Below, piece by piece: positions 5,997-7,218 of a DNA stretch of 7,218 nucleotides. Source of the stretch: Bacillota bacterium (lineage in GTDB: Bacteria; Bacillota_A; Clostridia; Lachnospirales; Bianqueaceae); contig JAFOIR010000047.1 of the NCBI GenBank assembly GCA_017420625.1, forward strand, positions 1 through 7,218, read 5' to 3'. Position numbers and translations under genes: made by a program. Position 1 is the first letter of the stretch. Every line of letters begins with the position of its first letter. A model generated the notes under the pieces. The model made no database searches. It was not told the origin of the DNA and was given only the letters and a program-made list of their open reading frames with translations.

Positions 5997-6248
5997 TCAG
6001 CCATGCAGGCCGCGCGCCTGACGGTCCATGTCTTCAACAACGATATCATAGATCTCGCCGAGCGTTGAACAGTATTCCAGCACTTCCCAGGGCTTATTCG
6101 TATGGAAATGGATCTTGATCAGGTCCTCATCTCCGACTGCAAGCAGGCAGTCGCCCTCAAAATGCTCCAGAAAATAATCATGGATCTCATCCTCATCGAG
6201 GTCTTCGCCTTCGATGAGCAGCTGGGTATCATATCTCGGATCTACCAT
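5997..6248 (-). CDS. Small stand-alone FakA/DAK C-terminal-domain protein (83 aa), function unknown
   Basis: This acidic 83-residue protein resembles the last part of FakA/YloV-type fatty-acid kinases (often labelled DAK phosphatase or 'kinase to dihydroxyacetone kinase'). The matching elements are YDTQLLIEG (residues 6-14), GDCLLAVGDEDLIKIHFHT (32-50) and GEIYDIVVEDMDRQ (64-77). It lacks the N-terminal DAK2 nucleotide-binding domain, so it cannot be a kinase by itself. Proteins of this size are, to my knowledge, recurrent in Clostridia, so it is probably a genuine small gene and not a remnant. The start is supported by AGGAGA six bases before the ATG. It sits 26 bases after proS and 16 before the NagB-like gene, so it is almost certainly co-transcribed. 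Its biochemical role is not known to me; a ligand-binding or regulatory role is inference only. Confidence 0.82.
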   Translation of the reverse strand: MVDPRYDTQLLIEGEDLDEDEIHDYFLEHFEGDCLLAVGDEDLIKIHFHTNKPWEVLEYCSTLGEIYDIVVEDMDRQARGLHG

Positions 6249-6274
6249 GTCAGTTCTCCTCTCACAAAATAGTT

Positions 6275-7218
6275 TTAAATGCTTTCGGGGACCGTCGCGT
6301 CGATCCGGTCCTGAAGAGTCTTGATAATTTCCCTGGTTTTATCCAGTGCATCCGCCACCGGTACTTTCACCTGGATCGATTTGTCACGGGTCGAGATCTC
6401 GATCTCTCCGTTGGCCAGGTTCTTGGGGCTCACGATCACACGGACCGGTGCACCAAGAAGATCCGCGTCGGAGAACATGGCACCCGGACGGATGTCACGA
6501 TCGTCGTACAGCGTATCCACACCGGCATTTTCCAGCGCCTGATAAAGGTCTTCGCTGATCTTTTTTGTCTGCGGATCATCCGCACGCAGACAGCAGACTT
6601 CCACGCTCCAGGGAGCGATGCTGATCGGCCAGATGGGACCGAACTTGTCGTGGCTTGCTTCTGCAATGGAAGCCGCCAGACGGCCGACGCCGATTCCGTA
6701 GCAGCCCATGATGGGAATCTGGGTATTGCCGTCCGCATCGGTATAGGTCATGTTCATGGATTTCGAATACTTGGTACCGAGCTGGAAGATGTTGCCCACC
6801 TCAATGCCGCGGGAGATCGTCAGGTGCGGTTTGCCGCAGGCCGGGCAGATGCCGCCTTCGAACGCCTTCGCGATATCCGTAAAGACAGCGCCCGGCACAT
6901 CGCGCTCCATATCCAGCCCGGTATAGTGGTAATCCGCTTCGTTCGCACCGCAGGTGAGTCCGTTGCTGCCCTTCAGAGAAGCGTCAAAAACGACCTTCAC
7001 GGAAGGATCGAGGCCGACAGGCCCGATGAACCCTGCCACGACCGGGCTGTCCTCGGTCACGACAGCAGGATGGATGTTTTCGCCCAGATAGTTGGTGAGC
7101 TTCGTCTCGTTGACTTCAAGGTCTCCGCGCAGGAAGGCAACCACGAACTTGTCTTCCGCATTCGTCTGGTAGACGACCGCCTTCACGGAATGAAGGGTAT
7201 CCCCGTGCAGATATTCGA
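6275..7218 (-). CDS. proS: Prolyl-tRNA synthetase, C-terminal part (partial, 5' end outside window)
   Basis: ProS is a class II aminoacyl-tRNA synthetase that charges tRNA-Pro with proline in the cytoplasm. About 313 codons are visible. The frame stays open to the right edge, so the true start lies beyond it; the GTG at 7186 is an internal valine. The visible part begins inside the bacterial-type editing (INS) domain, with the GFIGPVGL and CGANEADYHY segments. Next is a CPAC element (7 to 8 residues before ISRGIEVG), then RGIEVGNIFQLG and the class II motif 3 GCYGIGVGRLAA. The last roughly 115 residues are the anticodon-binding domain (WPISIAPWSVEV, YDDRDIRPGAMFSDADLLG). The stop is TAA at 6277-6275. 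It is the most upstream visible gene of a closely packed minus-strand operon, with the next start 26 bases on. The family assignment is very secure; nothing looks damaged. Confidence 0.97.
   Translation of the reverse strand, partial: EYLHGDTLHSVKAVVYQTNAEDKFVVAFLRGDLEVNETKLTNYLGENIHPAVVTEDSPVVAGFIGPVGLDPSVKVVFDASLKGSNGLTCGANEADYHYTGLDMERDVPGAVFTDIAKAFEGGICPACGKPHLTISRGIEVGNIFQLGTKYSKSMNMTYTDADGNTQIPIMGCYGIGVGRLAASIAEASHDKFGPIWPISIAPWSVEVCCLRADDPQTKKISEDLYQALENAGVDTLYDDRDIRPGAMFSDADLLGAPVRVIVSPKNLANGEIEISTRDKSIQVKVPVADALDKTREIIKTLQDRIDATVPESI

Overview
The window is a single-direction stretch of a Gram-positive (Bacillota) chromosome. Every gene I can support lies on the minus strand, so transcription runs from right (7218) to left (1). 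Evidence for the phylum is strong GGAGG-type ribosome binding sites, ATG, GTG and TTG starts, three lipoproteins with clean lipoboxes but no outer-membrane partners, intrinsic terminators with U-tracts, and a small FakA-tail-like protein of the kind seen in Clostridia and Erysipelotrichia. A fermentative gut or rumen-type member of Clostridia or Erysipelotrichia fits best; the order cannot be fixed from this window.

Right half (7218 to 3431) is a tight housekeeping-type operon. It contains the 3' part of proS (prolyl-tRNA synthetase, bacterial type with editing domain), an 83-residue stand-alone homologue of the FakA/DAK C-terminal domain, a divergent glucosamine-6-phosphate deaminase (NagB-like), and a 561-residue RNA methyltransferase-like protein with an N-terminal helical-repeat region. 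Gaps are 26 and 16 bases, followed by a 20-base overlap. A hairpin plus U8 terminator closes the operon at 3461-3431. No promoter for it is visible, so it starts outside the window.

Left half (about 3420 to 1) is a starch-utilisation lipoprotein operon. A good sigma-A promoter (TTGATT, 17 bases, TAGAAT) lies at 3368-3340. Immediately after the predicted transcription start comes a strong inverted repeat (3330-3302). Then come a 319-residue lipoprotein with a C-terminal SusE/F-like starch-binding module, an intergenic terminator/attenuator hairpin (2282-2260), an AmyE-like GH13 alpha-amylase lipoprotein, and, after only 14 bases, the start of a third lipoprotein that runs off the left edge.

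Together the left genes suggest a cell-surface module: an abundant starch-binding lipoprotein holds the polymer, the membrane-anchored amylase cuts it, and the third lipoprotein has an unknown but probably related job. The hairpin between the first two genes would give more binder than enzyme. No oligosaccharide transporter or regulator gene is visible. I see no CRISPR array, tRNA, rRNA or mobile element.
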